A stretch of DNA of 64,000 nucleotides from Pseudomonadales bacterium (GTDB lineage: Bacteria > Pseudomonadota > Gammaproteobacteria > Pseudomonadales > Azotimanducaceae): positions 62,001 to 126,000 of the forward strand of contig WTGV01000026.1 of NCBI GenBank assembly GCA_011525295.1, read 5' to 3'. How positions within the stretch are numbered: the stretch's first letter is position 1; every line of letters begins with the position of its first letter. Positions 19,498 through 28,515 of the stretch are shown piece after piece. The position numbers were made by a program, and so were the translations under genes. Under the pieces are notes generated by a model. That model searched no databases. It was not told the origin of the DNA and saw nothing but the letters and a program-made list of their open reading frames with translations.

Positions 19498-20873
19498 CAA
19501 TTATTGCTAGCGTGACTTGGAATGTTGAGAATCTGATCTTCGAAAATGTTTACTGAACTGCCTAGATTGTTTAATTGCTGAATGGAGGACACTGTTACTT
19601 TGTAGGTCTGGGCGATCTCAGATAGGGTGTCGCCTTTGCGCACTCGATATCGAGTAATGCTTTCCTCCAATTCGCACTCATAGGTACCGTCGTCTAAATG
19701 AGTATGGTATGGTGGGTTCGTGCAGAAGTGCGATAGGATACCGTAAGCTATGGCTCGCCCGACCAACTTTCGGTGTCCGGGTTGACTCAACATCTCCGCG
19801 TCTTTCGCGTTGGAGAGAAATCCGGTTTCTACCAAAATTGCAGGCACCTGCGTATTCTTCAGCACGACATATTTCGCATCGGTAACGCGAAAGTTGTCCT
19901 GTTCTCTAGCAAGCGATCGTGGATGCAATGGTGTTACTTGCGACATGAAGTACAAGACGCTTTTGCCTAGCTCCACTGAGCTCTCAATCACCGCATCAGC
20001 AGCTAGGTTATTGAGAAAGCGGTATTCTTCAGGGTCATCAAAGCATTCTGAGTTCACCCAAGTCGCGACACCACCAATCCAGTCGGAACGGTTTGCGTTT
20101 TGTTCAGACCACTTGGATAACTCCGATTCCGCATTACCCGATCCCAAAATGAAGACACTACCCCCTCGTGGTTGCGAGTTCTTGAACGAGTCAGCATGTA
20201 TCGACACAAACAGATGCGCGCGCTCACGAAGTGCAATATTTCGTCGTGTCTCGAGAGTCACTTCATAGTCGGCATTTCGGGTAAGTACAACTTTAAACCC
20301 GTCTTGTTGTTCAATATAGTTTTTTGCATGTCGAGTGATCGCCAGATTGACGTCCTTTTCCAATAGTTTGTTGATCGCAACCGCGCCTGGGTCTTCCCCT
20401 CCGTGCCCCGCGTCCAACACGATTACGACGTCTTTGTGTGGTTCGGTATCGGTGGAACAGTCTTCTTCATCAAAACCGATACCGCTCGGTATATCGATCA
20501 CCAAGCGATGACCATAAGGAGTGTAGGGGTCTAAGCGAAACACCGACGGTTCAACCAGTTCATTGAGGTCAAGAACGACGCGATGGCTGTTCCCTTCTCG
20601 CGGTGAATGTCGGATCCGTTGCAAAATCCTACTATCGACCTCGCGCACACTAATCTTGCGCGCAAGCTTCGTGTTCTTTAAGTCAATGTAAATTCGAGGT
20701 GGATCGTCTAATTTACCAAACGTATAGTCTGCAGTTTCGCTGAGATCCAACACTATACGAGTGTTGTTTGGACCTTCGTTCCAACGAATCCCCATCAATT
20801 CGTTCGCGGCAACGGGTAGGGCTAAGGTAGTAAGCAACGCACCAATCAACAATCCATGTAAGCGGGTGTTCAT
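19497..20873 (-). CDS. amiB: N-acetylmuramoyl-L-alanine amidase with AMIN and LysM domains
   Basis: This periplasmic zinc amidase splits septal peptidoglycan during cell separation. The 458-residue form from 20873 begins with a signal peptide (MNTRLHGLLIGALLTTLALPVAAN). An AMIN domain (about 25-130), an Amidase_3 domain with VIVLDAGHGGEDPGA (about 153-167), SIHADSF and LVETGFLSN, and a C-terminal LysM (YRVRKGDTLSEIAQTYKV) follow. That start lies directly after the tsaE stop, so the longer frame to 20900 is less likely. Amidases of this class are activated by LytM proteins; an nlpD-like gene lies at 58444. Confidence 0.93.
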   Translation of the reverse strand: MNTRLHGLLIGALLTTLALPVAANELMGIRWNEGPNNTRIVLDLSETADYTFGKLDDPPRIYIDLKNTKLARKISVREVDSRILQRIRHSPREGNSHRVVLDLNELVEPSVFRLDPYTPYGHRLVIDIPSGIGFDEEDCSTDTEPHKDVVIVLDAGHGGEDPGAVAINKLLEKDVNLAITRHAKNYIEQQDGFKVVLTRNADYEVTLETRRNIALRERAHLFVSIHADSFKNSQPRGGSVFILGSGNAESELSKWSEQNANRSDWIGGVATWVNSECFDDPEEYRFLNNLAADAVIESSVELGKSVLYFMSQVTPLHPRSLAREQDNFRVTDAKYVVLKNTQVPAILVETGFLSNAKDAEMLSQPGHRKLVGRAIAYGILSHFCTNPPYHTHLDDGTYECELEESITRYRVRKGDTLSEIAQTYKVTVSSIQQLNNLGSSVNIFEDQILNIPSHASNN

Positions 20874-20874
20874 A

Positions 20875-21324
20875 CTATTTTTTGTCCACAATTTCGACAC
20901 TTATCGTAGCCTGCCGGCTCGAACCGTCGTACTCCAATTGGATGTCAAGATCTGGATCTGGGAGGAGATTGTCTCCCCGTTCCGGCCATTCCACAAACTG
21001 AAGTTGGCTCGTCTCTAAGTGTTCCAACATACCAATATATTCAATTTCACTCGGTTTTGCAATACGAAACAGATCAAAATGCAGTATTTGTACCGAATCA
21101 ATTTCGTAGGGTTCAACCAAAGTGAAGGTCGGACTTTTGACTGGCCCGTCATAGCCAAGCGCACGCAACCAACCACGCACCAGTGTAGTTTTTCCTGCAC
21201 CTAACGGACCACGGAGGAACACGAGACCTTGAGGCAATTGAGTCGCCAGGCTTGCGCCAAGCGCTTCTGTGTCGTCAAGGTTCCTCAGTGGTATAACTCG
21301 CTTTTTCTCAAAAGTTACTGTCAT
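20875..21324 (-). CDS. tsaE: tRNA threonylcarbamoyladenosine biosynthesis ATPase TsaE
   Basis: TsaE is the ATPase that, with TsaB and TsaD, makes t6A37 in ANN-decoding tRNAs. The 149-residue protein has the P-loop GPLGAGKTTLVRGWL (about 39-53), SPTFTLVEPY, the Walker B-like ILHFDLFR and VEWPERGDNLLP. Its ATG overlaps the nnr stop in an ATGA arrangement, as in many gammaproteobacteria. Confidence 0.95.
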   Translation of the reverse strand: MTVTFEKKRVIPLRNLDDTEALGASLATQLPQGLVFLRGPLGAGKTTLVRGWLRALGYDGPVKSPTFTLVEPYEIDSVQILHFDLFRIAKPSEIEYIGMLEHLETSQLQFVEWPERGDNLLPDPDLDIQLEYDGSSRQATISVEIVDKK

Positions 21325-22781
21325 ATACGTAGCGCGTCTATTAAATCGCTCGCGATCAGAGATCGACCTGGGTTTTCGCGTATAGCCCGTGCCCCAGCTG
21401 CTCCATGGAGAGAGACCGCGACTTCTGCAGCTTCAACAGGATTCCCGCAACGCGCATACGCGGCCGCCGCGATTCCCGTGAGCACGTCGCCACTACCCGC
21501 TGTTGCTAAGGCACCATCAACAAATTGCGAGACCGAACACAACAGACCTTGAGAAGCAATCAAAGTACCAGGTCCTTTAAGTACTACGGTACACCCGTAC
21601 TCACCTGATAGAGTTTCCACGCAACCTGGTCTATTCGACTGCACTTCCGATGTAGATGTTCCAGATAAGAATGCGGCTTCTCCAGGGTGTGGTGTGAAAA
21701 TACTGCCTTCAGGTACCTTCCATTCCTGAGATTTCAAAATTCGTAAGGCATCTGCATCAAGAATAAGACGAACAGGTTGGTGCGCCAATGCTGTTTTCAG
21801 CAAAGTTTGACCCCAAGAATCCTGACCTAATCCGGGACCGATCGCAAGCACATCAGCACGTGCTAGAAGCGAGCTTACATCCGTCGACTCATCGACTCCA
21901 ACTGCCATGACTTCTGGTCGGCGAGCCAAGATCGACGGTACGTTTTCTGGCCGTGTGAGAACTGTTACCAAGCCTGCTCCTGTACGCAAAGCTGCTTCCG
22001 TAGCTAAGATGACTGCACCACCCATACCGTAGTCGCCACCAAGAATGAGTACATGCCCAAACTGATACTTATGTGCGAACGGATCACGCGGCGGGAGTGC
22101 CGGACGTTTGATCGTCGTCTCGAGGAGAGGGATGCCGAATGAATCTTGATAAACCTCAGGAGGTACTCCAAGGTCAGTAAAAACAAGATCTCCCCGGTAT
22201 CGCAAGCCCTGTCCGGTGAAGAGTCCTAGTTTTGCTCCGATGAACATACATGTGAGGTCAGCGGTTACTGGATTTTCAGTCAAGAGACCGCCACTACTTG
22301 CATCAACACCACTAGGTACATCGATCGCGACGACTGGACCTTTGAAGTCATTGATGAGTGCTATCGCGTTTTCATACTCCGGAGATAGAGCTCCGCGTGC
22401 ACCGGTACCCAATATGGCATCGACAACGACATCTGCCTCATCCAACTCTTCTACCACGGGGACTTCGTGCTCATTAAGCTGTTGCCAAGCAAGCAGCGCA
22501 TCTCCGCGGATACGGTTCGTTGCTCCTATTTGGTACACTTCGGTCGCAATTCCAGCTTGATGTGCGAGCAACGCCACCACATATCCATCACCAGCATTAT
22601 TTCCCGAGCCAGCTACCACCCGCAACGATCGAATATCGGACCAGCGGTCCTGAATTGTGGTAAAAACGAAAGCACCCGCGCGCTGCATAAGTGTAAAACC
22701 CGGTATATCATGTTTCTCAATAGCGAGACGATCGAGTTCCCGACACTCATCGGCGGTGTACACTTTTGAAATGAGACTCAT
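21321..22781 (-). CDS. nnr: Bifunctional NAD(P)H-hydrate epimerase/dehydratase
   Basis: This enzyme repairs damaged NAD(P)H hydrates. The 486-residue protein joins an N-terminal YjeF-N epimerase domain (AGSGNNAGDGYVVA at about 58-71, AIDVPSGVDASSG) to a C-terminal ADP-dependent dehydratase of the ribokinase-like fold (ILGGDYGMGGA, IGPGLGQ, ATAGSGDVLTG). The ATG at 22779-22781 (MSLISKVYTADE) is preferred over the TTG at 22787. The gene is divergent from queG with a gap of only 16 bases. Confidence 0.95.
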   Translation of the reverse strand: MSLISKVYTADECRELDRLAIEKHDIPGFTLMQRAGAFVFTTIQDRWSDIRSLRVVAGSGNNAGDGYVVALLAHQAGIATEVYQIGATNRIRGDALLAWQQLNEHEVPVVEELDEADVVVDAILGTGARGALSPEYENAIALINDFKGPVVAIDVPSGVDASSGGLLTENPVTADLTCMFIGAKLGLFTGQGLRYRGDLVFTDLGVPPEVYQDSFGIPLLETTIKRPALPPRDPFAHKYQFGHVLILGGDYGMGGAVILATEAALRTGAGLVTVLTRPENVPSILARRPEVMAVGVDESTDVSSLLARADVLAIGPGLGQDSWGQTLLKTALAHQPVRLILDADALRILKSQEWKVPEGSIFTPHPGEAAFLSGTSTSEVQSNRPGCVETLSGEYGCTVVLKGPGTLIASQGLLCSVSQFVDGALATAGSGDVLTGIAAAAYARCGNPVEAAEVAVSLHGAAGARAIRENPGRSLIASDLIDALRI

Positions 22782-22797
22782 ACACAAATTCTAGGTC

Positions 22798-23862
22798 ATG
22801 GACATAGCACTATTAACAGAACAAGTTCGTGAGTGGGCTCGAGAATTAGGTTTTGCTGACGTAGGGTTTAGTGATACGGATCTCAGTGCTGCGTCGAAAG
22901 AGTTCCGTGAATGGTTACGAAGAGGGTTTCACGGAGAGATGTCGTATCTTAGCAGGAATCTTGAGAAACGGTTTGACCCGCAACGACTGCTACCAGGTAC
23001 AGTGCGAATCATTAGCGCGCGGATGGATTACTCATCCGAGGCTTTTCCCGATGCACTCAAAGATCCTTCCATAGCCTACGTCTCACGATATGCGCTAGGT
23101 CGAGATTACCACAAAGTTGTGCGGAAGAGACTAGCGAAAATTGCACGGAAACTGGTTGCTGCAACCGGCGGGACACACCGTGCGTTCGTTGATTCAGCAC
23201 CTGTTCTCGAACGACCTATCGCCGAGAAAGCTGGTCTTGGATGGGTTGGAAAAAACACCTTGATCTTGAACCGCGACGCTGGTTCGTTCTTCTTTCTAGG
23301 GGAGATATTCACTGACATCCCTTTTGCGGTGTCAGCGCCAAACGGCAAAGATCATTGCGGTTCTTGCTCATCCTGTATTTCTTTGTGTCCCACAGGTGCG
23401 ATTGTCGGTCCGCGTGAACTAGACGCAAGGCGCTGTATTTCTTACCTAACTATTGAGTACAAGGGAACAATTCCTTTGGAACTCCGTCCCTCGGTGGGAA
23501 ATCGAATCTTCGGTTGTGATGATTGTCAGTTAGTGTGTCCATGGAACCGGTTTGCACCGCAGACAGAAGTTGCAGATTTCGCGCCACGCCACGAGTTAGA
23601 TCGGGCCAAAATTGTTGATTTACTTGGCTGGGATGAAGATACGTTTCGCAAAAAAACGTTGGGTATGGCAATTCGTCGGATCAACTACCAACAGTGGGTG
23701 CGAAACTTAGCTGTCGCGGCGGGAAACGCCCCCTATTCGGAAGAATTGGTGAACGCTTTGCAATTAAAACAAGTGGAAATGACTACACGCGATGATAGGC
23801 TTTGTCAGGAACACATTGCCTGGGCGCTCAATCGGCTGACTGCCGAAACTGTTCCTCAATAA
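22798..23862 (+). CDS. queG: Epoxyqueuosine reductase QueG
   Basis: QueG reduces epoxyqueuosine to queuosine in tRNA with cobalamin and iron-sulfur clusters. The 354-residue protein contains two 4Fe-4S motifs: CGSCSSCISLCPTGAI (about 186-201) and CDDCQLVCPWN (about 241-251). The upstream catalytic domain includes YVSRYALGRDYHK. It converges on orn and overlaps its 3' end by 35 bases. Confidence 0.95.
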   Translation: MDIALLTEQVREWARELGFADVGFSDTDLSAASKEFREWLRRGFHGEMSYLSRNLEKRFDPQRLLPGTVRIISARMDYSSEAFPDALKDPSIAYVSRYALGRDYHKVVRKRLAKIARKLVAATGGTHRAFVDSAPVLERPIAEKAGLGWVGKNTLILNRDAGSFFFLGEIFTDIPFAVSAPNGKDHCGSCSSCISLCPTGAIVGPRELDARRCISYLTIEYKGTIPLELRPSVGNRIFGCDDCQLVCPWNRFAPQTEVADFAPRHELDRAKIVDLLGWDEDTFRKKTLGMAIRRINYQQWVRNLAVAAGNAPYSEELVNALQLKQVEMTTRDDRLCQEHIAWALNRLTAETVPQ

Positions 23863-24385
23863 AGTGTTCGCGGTAGTGAGCGAGTTCTCGAATAGACTCT
23901 TTGATATCGTCTAATGCTCGGTGCCTATTCGCTTTCGTGAACTGTCGCTTCACCTCAGGAGCCCATCGTTTTGCTAGCTCTTTTACCGTACTGACATCAA
24001 TGTTGCGATAATGAAAGTGCGCTTCGAGCGTCGGCATATAACGACGTAAAAAATTGCGGTCTTGCGAGATTGAGTTACCACAGAGTGGGGACTTGCGTGG
24101 TTGTGTGTATGTCGAAATGAAGTCATAGGTCACTGCTTCGGCCTCTTCAAGAGACACTTCCGACTCGCGAACTCGGTCGATCAGTCCTGATTCTGTGTGG
24201 TGCTTCACGTTCCAATCATCCATCACCGCGAGAGCCTCTTCGGGCTGATGAATTACCAAGGAGACTCCATCGCCTATGAATTTGAGACGGTCGTCGGTGA
24301 TAACTGCGGCAATTTCCAATATCACATCCGACTGCGGATTCAAACCGGTCATTTCGAGGTCGATCCAAATTAAAGGTGATTGCAT
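23828..24385 (-). CDS. orn: Oligoribonuclease
   Basis: Orn is a DEDDh 3'-5' exonuclease that clears dinucleotides such as pGpG from RNA decay and c-di-GMP turnover. The 185-residue protein shows WIDLEMTGLNP (Exo I), LCGNSISQDRNFLRRYMP (Exo II) and HRALDDIKESI with the final His-Asp pair (Exo III). Queue order next to queG is common in gammaproteobacteria. Confidence 0.96.
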   Translation of the reverse strand: MQSPLIWIDLEMTGLNPQSDVILEIAAVITDDRLKFIGDGVSLVIHQPEEALAVMDDWNVKHHTESGLIDRVRESEVSLEEAEAVTYDFISTYTQPRKSPLCGNSISQDRNFLRRYMPTLEAHFHYRNIDVSTVKELAKRWAPEVKRQFTKANRHRALDDIKESIRELAHYREHFIEEQFRQSAD

Positions 24386-24616
24386 GGTGTTGCTTGATGA
24401 ATTGGACAGGACTAAACGCCACCAAATGGAATTTCGTTTATGAACGTCCAGATTTGCTCGGCGACTGTTCCGCTAGATTGTAGAAGTTCTGTTACTGTCA
24501 TTCAATGCTAACACGGATTTAAGCTGTACTAGTCAAAACGGTACCACCGTAGATTTTCGAGACACTTAGAATTTTTAGCTTAAGAATGGACGAAGAAATC
24601 TTGAAGGAACAGTCCC

Positions 24617-25333
24617 TTGGCAGCAAATTCAAAGATTGAGTGGACGGACACTACATGGAATCCAGTAACGGGATGCTCAAAGGTCAGTCATGGTTGTAAG
24701 AACTGCTACGCGGAAAGAATGTCGGAACGCCTCAAGGCAATGCGAGCCGAAAAGTACTCGAACGGATTCGAAGTCACTACTCATTCATCTCTTGTAAAAG
24801 ACCCATTAAAGTGGAAGCAACCACGACGTATCTTCGTGAACTCTATGTCGGATCTGTTTCACGACGCAGTCCCGACTTCATTTATTCAGTCGGTCTTCCA
24901 TACGATGAATCTTGCCGAGCAACATGTATTTCAAGTATTGACAAAACGACCTGCTAGAGTCGTAGAAATTAACAATGAAGTCATGTGGACGCCAAACATT
25001 TGGCTCGGCACTAGTATCGAATCGAGGCGATGGATTGACCGACTAGATCTATTAAAAGACACTAGTGCCCAAGTTAAGTTTTTGTCGTTGGAGCCATTGC
25101 TTGGGCCGTTACCCTCGCTTCAATTGGATGAGATTGATTGGGTCATCGTGGGCGGAGAGTCTGGTCCTGGTGCGCGCCCGATGCGGAGCTCTTGGGTACG
25201 AGATATTCGTGATCAGTGTATTGAGAGTGATGTGCCCTTCTTTTTCAAACAATGGGGCGGCGTGTTTAAGAAACATAAAGGTCGAATCTTAGACGGTCGT
25301 ACGTGGGATCAAATGCCAGCACACGCAGCTTAG
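24617..25333 (+). CDS. DUF5131 (phage Gp37/Gp68 family) protein
   Basis: This 238-residue protein belongs to the Gp37/Gp68 group found in phages and accessory regions. Its N-terminus contains [19 protein letters not shown] followed by GCKNCYAER, with Cys20, Cys27 and Cys30 in a CX6CX2C pattern reminiscent of radical-SAM or metal sites. [15 protein letters not shown] and FFKQWGG are also family signatures. The TTG start at 24617 is backed by GAAGGA six bases upstream. The biochemical function is not established. It stands alone between orn and a membrane-protein gene, which suggests an acquired gene. Confidence 0.85.
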   Translation: MAANSKIEWTDTTWNPVTGCSKVSHGCKNCYAERMSERLKAMRAEKYSNGFEVTTHSSLVKDPLKWKQPRRIFVNSMSDLFHDAVPTSFIQSVFHTMNLAEQHVFQVLTKRPARVVEINNEVMWTPNIWLGTSIESRRWIDRLDLLKDTSAQVKFLSLEPLLGPLPSLQLDEIDWVIVGGESGPGARPMRSSWVRDIRDQCIESDVPFFFKQWGGVFKKHKGRILDGRTWDQMPAHAA

Positions 25334-25390
25334 TGTAGAACGGTTCGTTACAGCACAAAAAGAATCGCTGAGTGCTTCCAGCAACTATTG

Positions 25391-25912
25391 CTATTGGTCT
25401 AGTGAACCACGTTGCTGATTCAAGATTGACAACAATGGTCCGACTACCAGGTAAATCGTACCCATAACCGCGTACGCCACCGAAAGTATGCCGGATCGCA
25501 GATCCTCCCAAATGAGACCTGCCAACACAATGAAACCTACACCCATCAAACAAAAAAAGACACCTACGGTAATTCGAGCTCCTAAGTCCTTTCGAGATGA
25601 GGGAAGATTTTCTAGCTTGAGTTTTTGTGTGCCGCTCAGAACGGTACTCTTCAAGTTTTTATATAGCGTAGTACAGAGCAACATAACGATTCCAAAATTT
25701 ATAAAAAGGAACGCCAAGAGGACACTTTCATTTAAGTCTAGCAACTGAAGGGCAAATATGCTCAAGCTTATGCCCATTGAACAGACCAATGCCCATGTGA
25801 TAACTGTGTTCTTTCTGTGGTCTTCTCGAGAGAGATTCTCTGGTGAATTTGGTATCTGCACTTCTATTCTTGACTGCGGAGGGTTGTTGAAAATTGGACT
25901 CTGAACTTCCAC
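25391..25912 (-). CDS. Hypothetical four-helix membrane protein
   Basis: I do not recognise this 173-residue protein. It has a Pro/Asn-rich polar N-terminus (about 1-35) and hydrophobic segments at about 36-58, 63-85, 112-134 and 140-164, with a polar loop of about 25 residues in the middle. It starts with GTG, without a visible Shine-Dalgarno sequence. The layout is the same as that of the protein at 7003-7509. It lies between the DUF5131 gene (convergent) and epmA. Confidence 0.55.
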   Translation of the reverse strand: MEVQSPIFNNPPQSRIEVQIPNSPENLSREDHRKNTVITWALVCSMGISLSIFALQLLDLNESVLLAFLFINFGIVMLLCTTLYKNLKSTVLSGTQKLKLENLPSSRKDLGARITVGVFFCLMGVGFIVLAGLIWEDLRSGILSVAYAVMGTIYLVVGPLLSILNQQRGSLDQ

Positions 25913-25987
25913 AATTTTATTCTGTTCACATCAAGTATCGTGTTCCGTGTTTTATCCAGTTTGTATGAGTCGGACTTGCCCTAAGTT

Positions 25988-26917
25988 CTAGATCTGATCG
26001 TGTGCAAACGAGAGAACTTGCTGGATTTTTTCTGCACCAATCGCAAGCGCGACGAGTCGATCCAATCCAACAGCAACACCTGAGCACTGAGGAAGCCCCC
26101 CTTCCACTGCCGCCAACAATCTGTTGTCTTTCTCGACACGCAATCGATCTAGCTGTTGTCGCAACTTCTGATCATTCTCCATTCGATTCTCAAGTTCAAT
26201 TGGATCCCGCAGTTCGTTATAGCCATTTGCGATCTCCAATCCTTCAACAATTAATTCAAAGCGATCCGCTACGCGATGCCCATCGTGTTCGAATACTTGA
26301 GCCAACGCGCTACTTTCAGCTGGGAAATCAAGTACAAAGTATCGGGAGTCACTACCTCTAGAAATAGCCAATGAATAGAGGAAATCTAGCACATCCGAAC
26401 GACCATCGTCAGCTTTATAGCCGTTTGTTTGAGCAACTTTGTGAAGTTCTTCGTCGGTTTGATCAAAACAATCCTGCTGAAATTCATCAAACAGGAAGTC
26501 GCGAAAGGTGTATTCACTTACATTACATGGACCCAATACTAACTCGACCAATTCCTTGACCTCTTGTCGCAACTCCGATGTGTTGAATCCAAGACGATAC
26601 CATTCGAGCATGGTGAACTCAGGATTGTGCCATCGACCCGCTTCGCCCTCTCGAAAGACAGGTCCAAGCTGGTAGCAGGAGGGCATTCCAGCGGCAAGTA
26701 ATCTCTTTAGGAAATATTCCGGCGATGTCTGCAAAAAATTGCCGTCGGCTAAATGCACCGACTCAATATTCAGATCTGTAACGGTGTTCGAACCGACTAC
26801 TGGAGTTTGTACTTCACAAATTCCTCGGTGCCGAAAAAACTCTCGGATTTTCCAAAGAATCTCAGAGCGTTGTCGTAGATTCTCAATCGGGGCTGAAGGC
26901 TGCCACCGAGGAGTCAT
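25988..26917 (-). CDS. epmA: EF-P lysine ligase EpmA
   Basis: EpmA (GenX/PoxA) is a class II lysyl-tRNA synthetase-like enzyme that attaches (R)-beta-lysine to elongation factor P. The 309-residue protein contains motif 2 ([24 protein letters not shown]) and the motif 3 region ([15 protein letters not shown]) and lacks an anticodon-binding domain. Its ATG overlaps the efp stop (ATGA at 26914-26917), directly linking enzyme and substrate. Confidence 0.95.
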   Translation of the reverse strand: MTPRWQPSAPIENLRQRSEILWKIREFFRHRGICEVQTPVVGSNTVTDLNIESVHLADGNFLQTSPEYFLKRLLAAGMPSCYQLGPVFREGEAGRWHNPEFTMLEWYRLGFNTSELRQEVKELVELVLGPCNVSEYTFRDFLFDEFQQDCFDQTDEELHKVAQTNGYKADDGRSDVLDFLYSLAISRGSDSRYFVLDFPAESSALAQVFEHDGHRVADRFELIVEGLEIANGYNELRDPIELENRMENDQKLRQQLDRLRVEKDNRLLAAVEGGLPQCSGVAVGLDRLVALAIGAEKIQQVLSFAHDQI

Positions 26918-27489
26918 GTATCCTTACTGCGGCCGACGTATTGTCCAGTCCGAGTATCTACCTTAAGTACATCACCCTCTTCGATGAAAAGCGGTACGCG
27001 AACAGTTGCGCCCGTAGTCAAGATCGCTGGTTTGCTACCACCCTGAGCCGTATCCCCCTTGACGCCTGCGTCGGTTTCTTTGACTGCTAAGTTCACAAAA
27101 TTTGGTGGTGATACCGAAATAGGTGCATTGTTCCACAAGGTCACTTGACACCGATCTTGTTCAGTGATCCACTGTTTTGCATCTCCGATTATTTTTTCAT
27201 CTGCCGCAAATTGTTCGAAGGACTCGTCCGTACGCATGAAGTGCCATTGAAATCCATCGTTATAGAGGTATTCCATCTCAAATTCCGAGACGTCTGCAGC
27301 TTCCATTGTCTCCCCACTTCGCAATGTGCGTTCCCAAACACGACCCGTGACTAAATTCTTAAATTTAGCTCGCGTAAACGCTTGTCCTTTTCCTGGTTTT
27401 ACGAACTCGGCTTCCAGCAATACACAGGGTTCACCCTCCAGCAATACCTTCAATCCTGGACGAAATTCGTTTGTAGAATAGGTTGCCAT
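26914..27489 (-). CDS. efp: Elongation factor P
   Basis: EF-P relieves ribosome stalling at polyproline stretches. The protein has 191 residues from the ATG at 27487-27489 ([15 protein letters not shown]); the frame upstream to 27564 is not needed and would run into the epmB leader. The modification loop reads VKPGKGQAF with Lys34 at the position beta-lysylated in E. coli. It forms a unit with epmA and is divergent from epmB, so the whole lysine-type EF-P pathway is present here. Confidence 0.96.
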   Translation of the reverse strand: MATYSTNEFRPGLKVLLEGEPCVLLEAEFVKPGKGQAFTRAKFKNLVTGRVWERTLRSGETMEAADVSEFEMEYLYNDGFQWHFMRTDESFEQFAADEKIIGDAKQWITEQDRCQVTLWNNAPISVSPPNFVNLAVKETDAGVKGDTAQGGSKPAILTTGATVRVPLFIEEGDVLKVDTRTGQYVGRSKDT

Positions 27490-27519
27490 GACTCTCCTTA
27501 CGCGACTTCTCGCCAAAGA

Positions 27520-28515
27520 ATGATACACGCACTCAACGTCGAAGCCGATGAAGCAGTATGGCAAGCAATACTCCGGTCCTCGGTTCGTTCGGTTGAAGAG
27601 TTACGGCACTTGCTCGAGCTACAAGATGAGCAAGTGGATTGGGTCGAAGATTCTGAATTTCCATTGCACATTCCGAGAACGTTCGTCGAACGAATGGAAA
27701 AGAGAAATCCGCGTGATCCCTTGTTGCTTCAAGTCGCACCGTCTCGAGAAGAATTGAATTCCTCAGAAGGGTACTCACCAGATCCGTTAAACGAAAATGA
27801 ATTTACATTGAATGGAGGCTTGCTAAAAAAATATGCTAACCGGGCACTGGTGATTACTACTCAAGCGTGTCCAGTGCACTGTCGATATTGTTTCCGACGG
27901 CACTTCGACTACAGTGCTAATCAGCTCACCGACTTTCAGAACACGTTAGACACGCTAGCGAATGATCCCTCGATTGTCGAGGTCATACTATCGGGAGGCG
28001 ATCCGCTGACTCTGTCGAACACGAAATTGGAAGTTTTGATCCAACAACTACAGGGTTTAAACCACGTTCAGATCTTGAGAATTCACACGCGGTTCCCCGT
28101 AATGATTCCACAAAGAATCACACCTGCACTGGTAGAGATTCTGTCCAAAACTAGATTCAACGTCGTAGTCGTGGTACATATCAATCACCCGAATGAAATC
28201 GACGATTCTGTCCAGCAGGCGATCGAACGACTTCGAAATGCACAAATCGAAGTGTTCAATCAAAGTGTGTTACTAAAAGGTGTAAACGATTCAGTACAAG
28301 TCCTCTCGAAACTGATGCATCGTGTCTTTGAGATTGGTGTTGTCCCCTACTACCTGCATCTATTCGATCCCGTTGCGGGTGCACATCACTTCGACTTATC
28401 AGAGACGATTGCAATCGCTCTCTGGAAAGAACTCCAATCCCAGCTTCCGGGGTATTTGGTTCCTCGTCTAGTGCGCGAGGTACCTCACCAACCGGCAAAA
28501 GTAATTCAGACTTAG
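27520..28515 (+). CDS. epmB: EF-P-associated lysine 2,3-aminomutase EpmB
   Basis: EpmB is a radical-SAM, PLP-dependent enzyme that makes (R)-beta-lysine for EpmA. The 331-residue protein has the SAM-cluster motif [13 protein letters not shown] (CX3CX2C, about 110-122) and [14 protein letters not shown]. The ATG at 27520-27522 (MIHALNVE) fits the family; an open frame from 27382 runs through the divergent efp gene. It overlaps the 3' end of parC by four bases. Confidence 0.94.
   Translation: MIHALNVEADEAVWQAILRSSVRSVEELRHLLELQDEQVDWVEDSEFPLHIPRTFVERMEKRNPRDPLLLQVAPSREELNSSEGYSPDPLNENEFTLNGGLLKKYANRALVITTQACPVHCRYCFRRHFDYSANQLTDFQNTLDTLANDPSIVEVILSGGDPLTLSNTKLEVLIQQLQGLNHVQILRIHTRFPVMIPQRITPALVEILSKTRFNVVVVVHINHPNEIDDSVQQAIERLRNAQIEVFNQSVLLKGVNDSVQVLSKLMHRVFEIGVVPYYLHLFDPVAGAHHFDLSETIAIALWKELQSQLPGYLVPRLVREVPHQPAKVIQT

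Noticed and set aside
27382-27519. N-terminal extension of epmB into the efp gene
   Set aside because: The extension is antisense to efp coding sequence and the family start fits the ATG at 27520.
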